A stretch of DNA of 64,000 nt, taken from Molossus alvarezi. Lineage: Eukaryota; Chordata; Mammalia; Chiroptera; Molossidae. Shown piece by piece: positions 53,995-64,000 of the stretch. The DNA is taken from assembly GCA_037176705.1 (NCBI GenBank), contig CM073895.1, forward strand, positions 3,949,051-4,013,050, given 5' to 3'. A model generated the notes under the pieces. The model made no database searches. It worked only from the letters and a program-made list of their open reading frames with translations, and had not been told where the DNA came from. Within the stretch, counting starts at the first letter, position 1. Each line of letters begins with the position of its first letter. The translations under genes were made by a program, and so were the position numbers.

Positions 53995-55920
53995 GGAGGG
54001 GGTGACGGAGGTGGTGTTGGATGTGGGGGTGACGGAGGTGGTGTTGGATGTGGAGGTGACGGAGGTGGAGGTGTTGTATGTGGAGGTGACGGAGGTGGTG
54101 TTGGATGTGGAGGTGACGGAGGTGGTGTTGGATGTGGGGGTGACGGAGGTGGTGTTGGATGTGGGGGTGACGGAGGTGGTGTTGGATGTGGGGGTGACGG
54201 AGGTGGTGTTGGATGTGGGGGTGACGGAGGTGGAGGTGTTGTATGTGGAGGTGACGGAGGTGGAGGTGATGGATGTGGAGGTGACAGAGGTGGTGTTGGA
54301 TGTGGAGGTGACGGAGGTGGAGGTGTTGGATGTGGAGGTGACGGAGGTGGTGTTGGATGTGGAGGCGACGGAGGTGGAGGTGTTGGATGTGGAGGTGACG
54401 GAGGTGGTGTTGGATGTGGAGGTGACGGAGGTGGTGTTGGATGTGGAGGTGACGGAGGTGATGTTGGATGTGGGGGTGACGGAGGTGGTGTTGGATGTGG
54501 GGGTGACGGAGGTGGTGTTGTATGTGGGGGTGACGGAGGTGGTGTTGGATGTGGGGGTGACGGAGGTGGAGGTGTTGTATGTGGAGGTGACGGAGGTGGT
54601 GTTGGATGTGGAGGTGACGGAGGTGGTGTTGGATGTGGGGGTGACGGAGGTGGTGTTGGATGTGGGGGTGACGGAGGTGGTGTTGGATGTGGAGGTGACG
54701 GAGGTGGTGTTGGATGTGGGGGTGACGGAGGTGGTGTTGGATGTGGGGGTGACGGAGGTGGAGGTGTTGTATGTGGAGGTGACGGAGGTGGAGGTGATGG
54801 ATGTGGAGGTGACAGAGGTGGTGTTGGATGTGGAGGTGACGGAGGTGGAGGTGTTGGATGTGGAGGTGACGGAGGTGGTGTTGGATGTGGAGGTGACGGA
54901 GGTGGTGTTGGATGTGGAGGTGACGGAGGTGATGTTGGATGTGGGGGTGACGGAGGTGGTGTTGGATGTGGGGGTGACGGAGGTGGTGTTGGATGTGGAG
55001 GTGACGGAGGGGGAGGTGACGGAGGTGGTGTTGGAGGTGGAGGTGACGGAGGTGGTGTTGGAGGTGGAGGTGACGGAGGGGGAGGTGTTGGAGGGGGAGG
55101 TGACGGAGGGGGAGGTGACGGAGGTGGAGGTGATGAAGGTGGGTGACGGAGGTGGTGTTGGATGTGGAGGTGACGGAGGTGGTGTTGGATGTGGAGGTGA
55201 CGGAGGGGGAGGTGACGGAGGTGGTGTTGGAGGTGGAGGTGACGGAGGTGGTGTTGGAGGTGGAGGTGACGGAGGGGGAGGTGTTGGAGGGGGAGGTGAC
55301 GGAGGGGGAGGTGACGGAGGTGGTGTTGGAGGTGGAGGTGACGGAGGTGGTGTTGGAGGTGGAGGTGACGGAGGTGGTGTTGGAGGTGGAGGTGACGGAG
55401 GTGGTGTTGGAGGTGGAGGTGACGGAGGGGGAGGTGTTGGAGGGGGAGGTGACGGAGGGGGAGGTGACGGAGGTGGAGGTGATGAAGGTGGGTGTTGGAT
55501 ATGGAGGTGACAGAGGTGGAGGTGACGGAGGTGGAGGTGGTGGAGGTGGAGGTGGCGGAGGTGGTGTTGGATGTGGAGGTGACAGAGGTGGTGTTGGATA
55601 TGGAGGTGACGGAGGTGGAGGTGACGGAGGTGGTGTTGGAGGTGGAGGTGACGGAGGTGGAGGTGTTGGAGGTGGAGGTGACGGAGGTGGAGGTGTTGGA
55701 GGTGGAGGTGGCGGAGGTGGTGTTGGATGTGGAGGTGACAGAGGTGGTGTTGGATGTGGAGGTGACGGAGGTGGAGGTGATGGAGGTGAGCGTTGGATGT
55801 GGAGGTGACGGAGGTGGAGATAGAAGTGGTGGAGGTGACGGAGGTGGAGATAGAAGTGGTGGAGGTGATGGAGGTGGAGATAGAAGTGGTGGAGGTGACG
55901 GAGGTGGTGGGGGTGAAGTG
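53995..55920. repeat. 27-bp minisatellite with higher-order structure, 1.9 kb
   Basis: About 70 copies of a 27-bp unit (GGTGACGGAGGTGGTGTTGG and its ATGTGGG ending) are interspersed with 33-bp variants that hold an extra GGAGGT. A marker variant (GATGGATGTGGAGGTGACAG) occurs twice, 528 bp apart, showing an internal block duplication. A GGAGGGGGAGGTGTTGG block and the rare GATGAAGGTGGGTG end also occur twice (near 55131 and 55481). All units are multiples of three without stops, so all six frames are open for hundreds of codons. Confidence 0.97.
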
Positions 55921-56899
55921 TGTGTGTGTATGTCCACACCCTTGCATGCATGCCCATGAGATGCCTGGCTCCGTGCATGCTTCATCGTCTTGGTGGGGAC
56001 TCCTGACCTGGCCGACTGTCCCGTTGAGCCCTATCCTGAGGTCCTGACGTGGGCCCATGCGGGCTGCACTCTCCTGCCGTGAAACCCTTGGCGAAAGCTG
56101 CTGAGGCTGCAGAACCACCTCTCCCTGGGAGGAGCCGCAGGAAGGACCACTTCACTCCGTCTTCCACCTCCACCTCCGCCTGCCTCATCCCACCCTCATT
56201 ACAAGGAGTGCGACCTGTCTGCAGCGGGGGCGACATGCCTCCATGCATTCGGCAAAGGCCCCGTCCTGGGCACGAGGGGTCCCACAGGGAACAGGATGGT
56301 CCCAGCCACCGCCCTCTGGGACACGCCCTCTGGTTGGGGGGCAGCCAGGTGGACAGTCGCTGCAGGCTGGGGCGGCATACCCCGGGAAATGTGTGTGCTG
56401 ACAGGATGGACAGCCTTTCTGGAGAGCTGACATTTGCTGAGTGACATAAAGGAAGGGCGTCCCAGGCAGAGGACCACACCTGCAGGACTGGGGAAACTGC
56501 TCCAGCCAGGAGTTGAGGGGGGGCCAGAAGAGGACACTTCCAGCTCCCCATCTGATGTCCAATGGGCACCTCAGACCAGATGCTGCACCCAGCAGCCCCC
56601 CAACAGGAGCTGGCAGCTCTTCTCCAGAAACCTGGGGGCCACCCCGCACCTGTCTCCCTCTAGTCCAACACATCCACTGCCAGACGACTCTGGTCTTAAC
56701 CTCCCGACTTCGCCAGCCGTGGCCCAGGCCACCCAGCTCCCACCTGGACCGTCGAATGGCCTCCTGCCAAGAGACACCCCACTCGCTCCTGCCTTCGCCC
56801 TCTGGCCCCAGCCCTGGGGAAGCGTGGATGAGTCACCCTCGTAGGAGGAGGCCTTCGTGGCTTCTCCTCTGCTGGTGGCAGCAGAGAGCTGTGGTTCAC

Positions 56900-56985
56900 A
56901 GGCTGGACTCCCAGGACTGCCACTTACCGGGTAACATGGGCAGGCCACCTGCCCCACCTGAGCCTCAGTTTCCTCAGCTGTGACC
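56900..56985 (+). mobile_element. MIR fragment
   Basis: GGACTGCCACTTACCGGGT... is not continuous, but ACTGCCACTTACCGGGTAAC, CCTGAGCCTCAGTTTCCTCA and GCTGTGACC follow the MIR core in order on the plus strand. Confidence 0.7.
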
Positions 56986-57794
56986 CGTGGTTGGCAGTGC
57001 TGCCCTCCCAGGGTCGGAGGCGGGATCAGGCGAATGCGTGCACGTGGGAACCCTGTCCCAGCACCTCACGCTGCGCACTCCGTTCCCAGGAATCAGGACT
57101 GGCGCCTGCACGGTGACTGGTCCCAGGCCGCTGCCCCGGTGGGCACCTTGCACCTCCTTCGCCCTCGATGCCCTGGGCCTCCGGCCGCTCTGACCCAGCC
57201 TTGTTCTCGGGACTGGACGGGCACCACCTGCAGGCGATGGAGGCGCAGCTTCTCGGAGCCTGTCCACAGCAGAGAGGGCAGGTGGCCCGTCGGCCCCGAT
57301 CGTGCGGACACACACGCAGAGTTTAAACATACTGCGCGTCTTCCTTTCACAGTGGGAGCAAGAACAAGAACATACAGTCAAATCAAAAATAAATGAGGCA
57401 AAACAGCCACCAAAAATAGTCCAGCATCAGAGGCAGCGGCCTGGTCCCCAGCGAGCGGCCTCGCAGAGAGCGGCTGGGCTGTGTGTTTACTCCGGAACAG
57501 ATCAGCCAGGCCTGGGACGCGGTGGCAAACGGGACTGGCAAAGGGAAGCGGGTGAATGAGGAATCGGAGCACCCGGGGCCTCTTCGCCTCCTCCCCTGAC
57601 CCCGCCGAGCAGTGAGGCCAGGGGCTTGGTCAGCAGGCAGCACGGGGTCCTCTTTGACCTGAGGGGTCCCCTTCCTGACACCAAACGTCCCCACAAGAGG
57701 ACCGAGGGCCAGCTCCCTGCAGACATCGTCAGGATCACCTCTTCTGTCTTAATTGCATTTCCATGGATGTCATTTTTGTTTTCAATGTCATAGA

Positions 57795-58010
57795 TCAGAG
57801 GTCTGCAAACTAGGGCCCAAGGGCCACATCCGGCCCCCCACCTGTTTTTGTAAGTAAAGTTTTATTGACACACGGCCACACCCTTCCATTCACATGTTGT
57901 CTCTGCTGCTTTTGCACAGTGGAGTTGAAGAGCTTTGACGGAGACCGACTGGCCCAAGAGGGCTGAAAAATTCACTGTGGCGCTTCCTGCATACAGTTGC
58001 TGTCCCCTGC
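57795..58010 (+). mobile_element. hAT-type DNA transposon relic
   Basis: GGTCTGCAAACTAGGGCCCA, CACATCCGGCCCCCCACC, GTAAGTAAAGTTTTATTGAC, CACGGCCACACCC and GGAGACCGACTGGCCC follow a very common mammalian non-autonomous element that I believe belongs to the hAT-Charlie group. The family is tentative; the identification as an old repeat is firm. Confidence 0.7.
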
Positions 58011-59229
58011 CGCAGAGGTCTCCGTCCCCACACTCAAGCATCCTGGGAAGGACCCCGCCACCTAAAGACAGCTGCTAAGGATGGGGTCTTGTGTTTGGTG
58101 GTGTTTTCGTGGGCTGATTTGGGATTTTTTGTTGTTGTTTTTTAAAGAGTCTACAATAACTAGGTTTCTCTTCTGTAGGGAACATCTTTGGACAGGGACA
58201 GTTGAGTCATAATTAGTCCCTAAAAGGGAGCCACACGCTGGCACCCACGTGCCACCTGTGGACAACCGCAGCCCTCAGAAGGAAGGGAGCCTCCCACGGA
58301 CTCCCAGGGGTGGGGGGCTGCCACCCTCCCAGCTCTGCTCCTCAGACAGCTGAGGAAGGGACTCCTTCTTGGGGCTTCCCTGTGACGTCTCTGAGTCGTA
58401 ATGGAGCCGGTTCAAACCTCAGGGTGTGGCAAGGCTCCACCCCTGGGGTGCCACAGGGCCTTGCAGGAGACCTTTTCCATAGTCCAGAGCTAGGTCCTGA
58501 ATTCAGTTAGGTTAGGTGTTTTTACCTGGCCTGTCTTGAATGCTTGGAAAATTTGCATAAGGTGTCACTGGGGAGGTGTCTCCCAGGAAAAAAGAAAAAT
58601 GCAGGGAGCTTTGGGCCTGGAATGGTTGCATCTGTGTGAAGGCTCTGGGAGACTCTCACCCATGACGCGTCAGGGTGGGTCCCGTGGGCAGCGGCGGTGC
58701 TGAGCGCCTCAACAGTAGTTCCCGCCGGACACCCCCACCCCCCGACGAGGTTAGGAACGGGGCCGGGCACAATGCGGCAGATCTGAGATGAGTCTGCCTT
58801 CTGGTGCCGGTTATTAAGGGGGATTAGCGTGTCCAATCCCGGAGAGCAGGCTGTGATCTTGTGAGGTGAAAACAGAATCCCAAGGTTGGCTGGAAGGTCA
58901 TTAAACCACCTGAGACCCTCTGAACGACAGACGAACAGAATCCCAGGGGCCGGGAGCAGCTTGGAGCTTGCGCTTTGCGGGGTGACACCCTTAGTCGAAG
59001 CTGCCCAGAGAGGTAAAGTCGGGCGGGAGGGGGGTCAGTTCCCTGTCCGAGGCTCTGTCTCTGCAGGAATGTGGGTGGCCTTCTACGAGGCGTGGGGACG
59101 ACGGAGAGACTGTCGTGCAGAGCGGGGCTCCACCAGCCTCCTCCACAGAGGACCAGAGGGTCGATGTGTTGGGCCTGCAGTCGGAGCCATGTCGCAGGAG
59201 TGCAGGGGTGGACGGTACAACGAGTGTTT

Positions 59230-59600
59230 GTGCCCCCCGAATCCGTATGCTGAAGCCCTAACCCTCATGGGACAGGATTCGGAAGTGTGGCCTTTGGGTG
59301 GCGAATAGGTTTAGATGAGGTCACGCGGGTGGGTCCCATGGTGGGATCGGTGCCCTGCTAAGACGGGGAAGAACCCAGAGCTCACTGTCCCCCCGTGTGA
59401 GGACGCCAAGACCGTGGCCGTCTGTCTTCAAGCCAGGAAGCCGACCTTGATCCCAGACTTCCAGCCTCCAGGATGAAGAGACGGACACGTCCACTGCCGA
59501 CACATCCACTGCCGAGTCCATGGCCTTTCTTAACGACCGCACGAGCTGACCGGACAACAGCGAGTGTCGACTCTGACATTTGAAGTCTATATAAGGTCCG
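59230..59600 (+). mobile_element. MLT1-type MaLR LTR relic
   Basis: CGTATGCTGAAGCCCTAACC, GTGTGGCCTTTGGGTGG, TAGATGAGGTCACGCGGGTG, AAGCCAGGAAGC, TTGATCCCAGACTTCCAGCC and TCCAGGATGAAGAG follow the MLT1 LTR consensus in order. No internal retroviral genes remain. Confidence 0.75.
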
Positions 59601-62600
59601 TCGTGTTCTGTGAAATGGGATTGTTTTATTTTTCTTCCAACCACTGAACCTGCAAGAACAGAGACCCACGGGCCGCAGCACAGCCCCGCTGAGCCCGGGG
59701 ACGGAGGCTGCCTCACGTCTCTGCTGACCACGACCCGGACACTGCTCTTGGCTCAGGCACCTCTGTTGTTCTTCAAAGAATTTCTACAAACAAGCGCCCG
59801 TGGAGGAGGTGACCTGGGTTATTACGGACAGAGGCCGCGGCGAGGGTGGCCGCTGCAGGCGCCCAGGCGCTGGCGTCGGACCCGGAGCATCAGGCCCCTG
59901 CCGGACGCTCACCAGCTGGCTGGCCTCAGCCTCGGCGTCCTCGTGGGCAGTTCCCCGCTGCCTGGAAGGTTTATCAGGGTTCTGTGTGACAGCCATGCGA
60001 CGCATGACGCCGGCCCACATTACGTGTTAACTAAGTCGGTGACGTGAGTGGAAGCTTTGAAAGAAGCGGTGTTGGGTGCTCTCGGTGGGTGGGCCCGCCA
60101 TGCCAGGTGTCCTTGGATGGCCCAAGGAGAGCCATGCGACAGAGACGGGGTTTACCGTCTCCAGAGAGCATCGGGGGGCCCGCTGTGCAGAAGTGCGAGG
60201 CAGCTGATTTCAAATCAACCTCAGGACCTTTGTCGTGATTTCAGCGGTTCCCGGGGGATCTGCTCAGCGTTCCGCTGGGTGCGGATGTGGGAGCACCCGG
60301 CGTGGGGATCTTACGGAGGGAGCTGGCGTCTGGACGCTGGCCTGGGCCCTCTGCTCCTCACACGGAGAGTCTAGGACACGTGAACCCAGTTCTGTCACCA
60401 CATTCGGGGGACATGGCCCCCCGGGGTCCTGGCTCCAAGGAACGTGAGTTACATCGAGGCTGATTCGGTCAATACTTGCATCTTAAATTGCAGGAGTATC
60501 TAGAACCCCTCTGAGGTCTCCGTGCTGCCCCCCTGCCCCCTGACCCACCTGAGCCGCCCCAGCTCACTCCGCTGGTGTGGAGGCAGACCTGGGTAGGCAG
60601 CCTCCTCTATGAGGAAGAATGTTCCAGAAGAATGTGTCCCTCTCTGTCAGGGAAGCAAACCTTTCCTGGATGCCACAGCCAGCAGGACGCTGCTGATGGC
60701 CGTGCCCGGGTCACACTGCCCTGGAGATCATTCGGGACAGGGCTCACGGTGCCGGCTGGGCCCGGCAGCAGCTCGGCCACGGCTATTGGCCCAGGTGACG
60801 CCCGTGGCCCGGACACGTCCAGTGCAGAAGGGAGCTGCTCGCCGACCAGTGAGGCCTCTCCAGGCCACCCAGCGTGTGCCCGTCGCCTGCACTGCTGGCC
60901 CAAGGTCACTTTCAAAGAGTTGGCAGATCCCTGAGGAAACACGGTCTGCATTTCAGGGCCAGGAACGAAGCCGAGGTGTGAGGGCTGGTTCCCGCGGCTG
61001 CTGCCGCCGGGGAGGTCCTAGGCCACAGTCCGAAGTGCCTGACTGTCACCCTGCTGGAGATCTGTGACGGCAGACATTCAGTCTGTGTTCAGACATGGCC
61101 GTGGCAACGCCCTGTGCTGGCGAGCGAAGGAGGCACCTGTCCCAAGTCAGGCGGGGGGCTCAGGGGGCAGGTCACTGTACGGGTGGAGGGGGAGCCCCAG
61201 TCTGGAGCCAGACCTACAGGTCCCATCGGCTCTGCCGATGATGGGCTGCGTGGCCGTGGGGCGTGCTGAGTATTCGTGGGTCTTGATTTTCTGTCTGCAG
61301 AAGGGCTCGCGCCTGTCAGAGGTGGGGACCGAGGGGCGAGGCTGAGGGGGCTCAGCTGTGCGGGTCCCCCACCGTCCCTCAGGTCTCCCTGTTGTCCACT
61401 TTCCCGTCCGCGCTCCCTGCTCCGTTCCCCTCCTTCCTTCCTCCTGTGCTCCCCTCCACACCTCTGCTGTCTTTGATTAGCTCTGAATACTTAAATGAGT
61501 ACCCCAAACTGTTCACGTCTCCCTTCCCTGTCCTCTGTCTCCCCCCATGGCTCTTCGGGGACCCCGAGCGGCAGCCCCATCTGACTGAGACCGATGGATG
61601 CACAGGAACCGAGCTGGCTGACTCCCGCCGAGTGTTCAGAGCCCGTCAAGGTGGGGGGTGGATTGTTCCTTCTGAGTCCCCCCTTGCCTTGCTCGCTCTA
61701 GGTAGCCCCCACCCAGGAAAGCAAGGCAGAGCCAGGAGAGGCTACAGACCCACAGAGGGGGTCCCCTCATCCGTCCTCCCGCCGCCCCATCCCCCACGTC
61801 GTCCACTTGCACCTGCTGTGTCCTGGCACCGTGTGGGGCCAGGGGTGGGACATGGGTGAGGCATCGCCCTGCCCTGCACACCATCCAGCTGGGGGCCCAG
61901 TGCCCAGCTCAGGGCACAGCTCTGGAGTCAGCCAGCCCCAGGGTCGTGTCCCAGCCTGACCTCTGACCCTCAGTGTGGTCATCTGTAGGGTGTGGGCAGC
62001 TTCGGCTCTGGCACAAAGCGGCACCAGTGAGCAGGAACTTGAACGTCACCAGGACTGGTGGGTCATTGACCCGCCCGCCTCCCTCCCTGAGGAGGGGCCC
62101 AGCCTGCCTCCTGCCCCTCCCCCTGCTGCACTGCCAGGAAGGGGGTGCAGGCCTCCTCCGGGACTGGAGGCCACGCCCCGGCTCCCGGGCCCTGGCTTGC
62201 CAGACTCCTTCGCTCAGACACCTCCTGCCATCCACTTCCTGGTTGGCCCCGTGGTCCTGGGGCCGTTCGCCTTCCACCAAAATGGGCTTGTGTCTGGCCA
62301 TTCTGACCCAGGAGCAGGTACCAGGGGTGCTTCAGGGACCCTGCCTTCCAAATGGGTTCTGTGTTTGTGCTGAGCGGGACTGGGGTGCTCCCCTGCCATC
62401 CCGGGTTAGTCGGGCCAGCAGCCCCCAGGCTCCGCACCCCCAGGAAACTGCTGCAGCTGGGGTGGGAGCTGCCCTGTGGATGCCCGCCGGCCTGGCGGGC
62501 AGCGGTCATCGTCGTCCTTGCGAGGGGGCACAGCAGGCCCCCCACCGCCAGGGACTGCTCGGCAGGAGGCAGGCAGGTGGCGCCCAGCCGGCAGCCGGCA

Positions 62601-64000
62601 GAGGCGTCTGACCTAATTCTGCCGCAGGAGCAGGGGCTTCTGCTTTCATCCCGGGGGCACCGAGACGCCTAGAGATCAAGAGCACCACGGGGCCGCCTCT
62701 GTCACCGCGGGGTGGGCGGTGGCGCCAGCTGCTCAACAGCCCTGGAGCTCCCTGAGAAGTCCCTGTCCGTCCGCTGTCTCCTGGGAACCCCGGGCCTGAG
62801 ATCCCCTCCTCTGGGTGGGAGTAGAGTCCCCGCCTTACAAACAAAACGAATGGTCACCCACTTCTACGGGGCTGGGGGGGCAGCTGGAGGACCCCTGAAG
62901 GGTGGCCTGAAGCCCCAGACAACTGCATGGCCCCCCATAGTCACCACGGGGGTAGGGCAAGGCTGGGCAGGCACTCCTGTGCCTATGGGCTTCTCAGAAC
63001 AGTCTCCTTCCTCCCCCACCTGGCTCCTCTTAGGTCTGCCCCCAGCAGGATGTCGGCGCAGGGTGTGGTCATGGTGGGAGGCGGGAGCTGTGACTATCTG
63101 CTGAATGAATGACAGCCGGGCCTGGGGCCTGGGCCCTGGGGTTGGTTATGGGGGTACGAGCTGTTTCCCCAGTCTTTCCCCGACTCACTGCAGCTCACGA
63201 GGTCTGGAAAATGTCAAGGTTCCCTCTGCCTGGCAGCAGGTGAGGGCCCTGCCCTGCACCCTTCCACCATGGTCACCCAGGTCAGGATGGCGCTGGGGAA
63301 GCCACAGACCGGAGAGGAGGCCCTGGACCGTGGCCGGAGCCTCTGTTCCCATTCCGGGAGGGAGCGAGACTGTTCCCGGGGCTGGAGACTCCGCTGCTGA
63401 CCCGCAGACCCCAGCTCTGCAGGGCCCTGGTGCAGCCGGAGCCCCCGCCAGGCTTCGGGTCAGGGCGGCCGGCCCCCGGGCACGAGAACGGCTGGAAGGG
63501 GACTGCGGTTGCTTTGGGAAAGCTGGGGTGTCCTGGCCAGGACCTTCATCCTTCACGTGGCAGTAACTAGAGGTGGATGTGGCCTCCCCTCGCCACGGCC
63601 CAGACCCGGGCTCCGCGCCGGTCCACTGGTTTAGAATCGGGGGCCAGGCCTTTGAATGTTGCTCTGGAAAGATGGAAATTTCCAGTCTGACCGTTCTGAG
63701 AAATTCTTCTTGGGGCTGCGTGGTCCGGGCGCTCTCGTTTCTGTCTGCCCACGTGAAGTCCGTGCTGTTTCGTGGCAGGTTGGTGGGTCGCCCCTGCTCG
63801 GCTCCCCCAGCTCAGGCCTCGGGAGCTTGGAGGAGGGACGGGTCTCTTTGTGGCAAACCGCAGGGCCCCTGGCTATGACCCCCACCCCTGGGAACATTTG
63901 TGCCCCCCCCCCACCTGAATCTGAGCAAGATCTGATGATGCCATTTGGGAACTGGGTTGTTGACCACTGGAACCCCGCCGTCTCCCACGGGCACCCCCGC

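Larger units (their letters stand above)
55921..64000 (+). other. KCNAB2: KCNAB2 intron 1, distal part of the window
   Basis: This contains a MIR relic (56900-56985), a hAT-type DNA transposon relic (57795-58010) and an MLT1-type LTR relic (59230-59600). The remaining DNA, including 59.7-64.0 kb, is GC-rich and shows no recognised exon. Open frames here lack splice-site or family support. Confidence 0.55.

Noticed and set aside
53314..56118. Open frames of 934, 695 and 681 codons on the minus strand and 405-516 codons on the plus strand
   Set aside because: They cross the 27-bp minisatellite, whose units are multiples of three and lack stops in every frame. Six overlapping open frames with no start context, splice sites or family match are a repeat artefact.
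59600..64000. KCNAB2 coding exons or another gene in the last 4.4 kb
   Set aside because: No frame shows the conserved Kv-beta aldo-keto reductase sequence or any other family, and no frame has convincing splice sites.

Overview
This is vertebrate nuclear DNA from a mammal, very probably an echolocating (yangochiropteran) bat. The main evidence is at least ten tRNA-derived SINE copies of the bat Ves type, each opening with a tRNA-like head, together with L1, MIR and MaLR-type relics and split genes with GT/AG introns. There are no operons, no CRISPR array and no bacterial-type gene.

Two genes sit head to head. On the minus strand, nine coding exons (window 29471 down to 550) join in frame with consensus splice sites into the first 437 codons of NPHP4, nephrocystin-4, a ciliary transition-zone protein. 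The exons are numbered 2 to 10 here because the first exon appears to be non-coding. A CpG island at about 35.7-36.6 kb separates NPHP4 from a plus-strand exon whose strong donor lies at 36531/36532. By conserved gene order (human 1p36.31, NPHP4 and KCNAB2 divergent), this is the first, untranslated exon of KCNAB2, the Kv-beta-2 potassium channel subunit. No KCNAB2 coding exon is visible, so 36532-64000 is read as the 5' part of its first intron.

Layout: 1-35.7 kb holds NPHP4 introns and exons; 35.7-36.55 kb holds the shared promoter; 36.55-64 kb is KCNAB2 intron 1. The introns are GC-rich, and minisatellites are unusually dense (units of 15, 18, 27, 34, 38, 41, 57, 67, 87 and 101 bp, plus GATGGTG- and GGTGGC-type arrays). 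This would fit a subtelomere-like location. Most of the long open frames in the window are side effects of these stop-free repeats.

Points most worth checking: a ciliary X-box (RFX site) in the shared promoter and a second, perfect one inside KCNAB2 intron 1; NPHP4 exon 8, bracketed by a 67-bp triplication that copies its splice acceptor and a 15-bp repeat beside a weak donor; an almost perfectly homogeneous 57-bp array; a 1.9-kb G-rich array with higher-order structure; a strong CTCF motif inside an LTR relic; and a SINE reduced to its tRNA-like head. I see no new multi-gene system; this is an ordinary mammalian locus with unusual repeat architecture.
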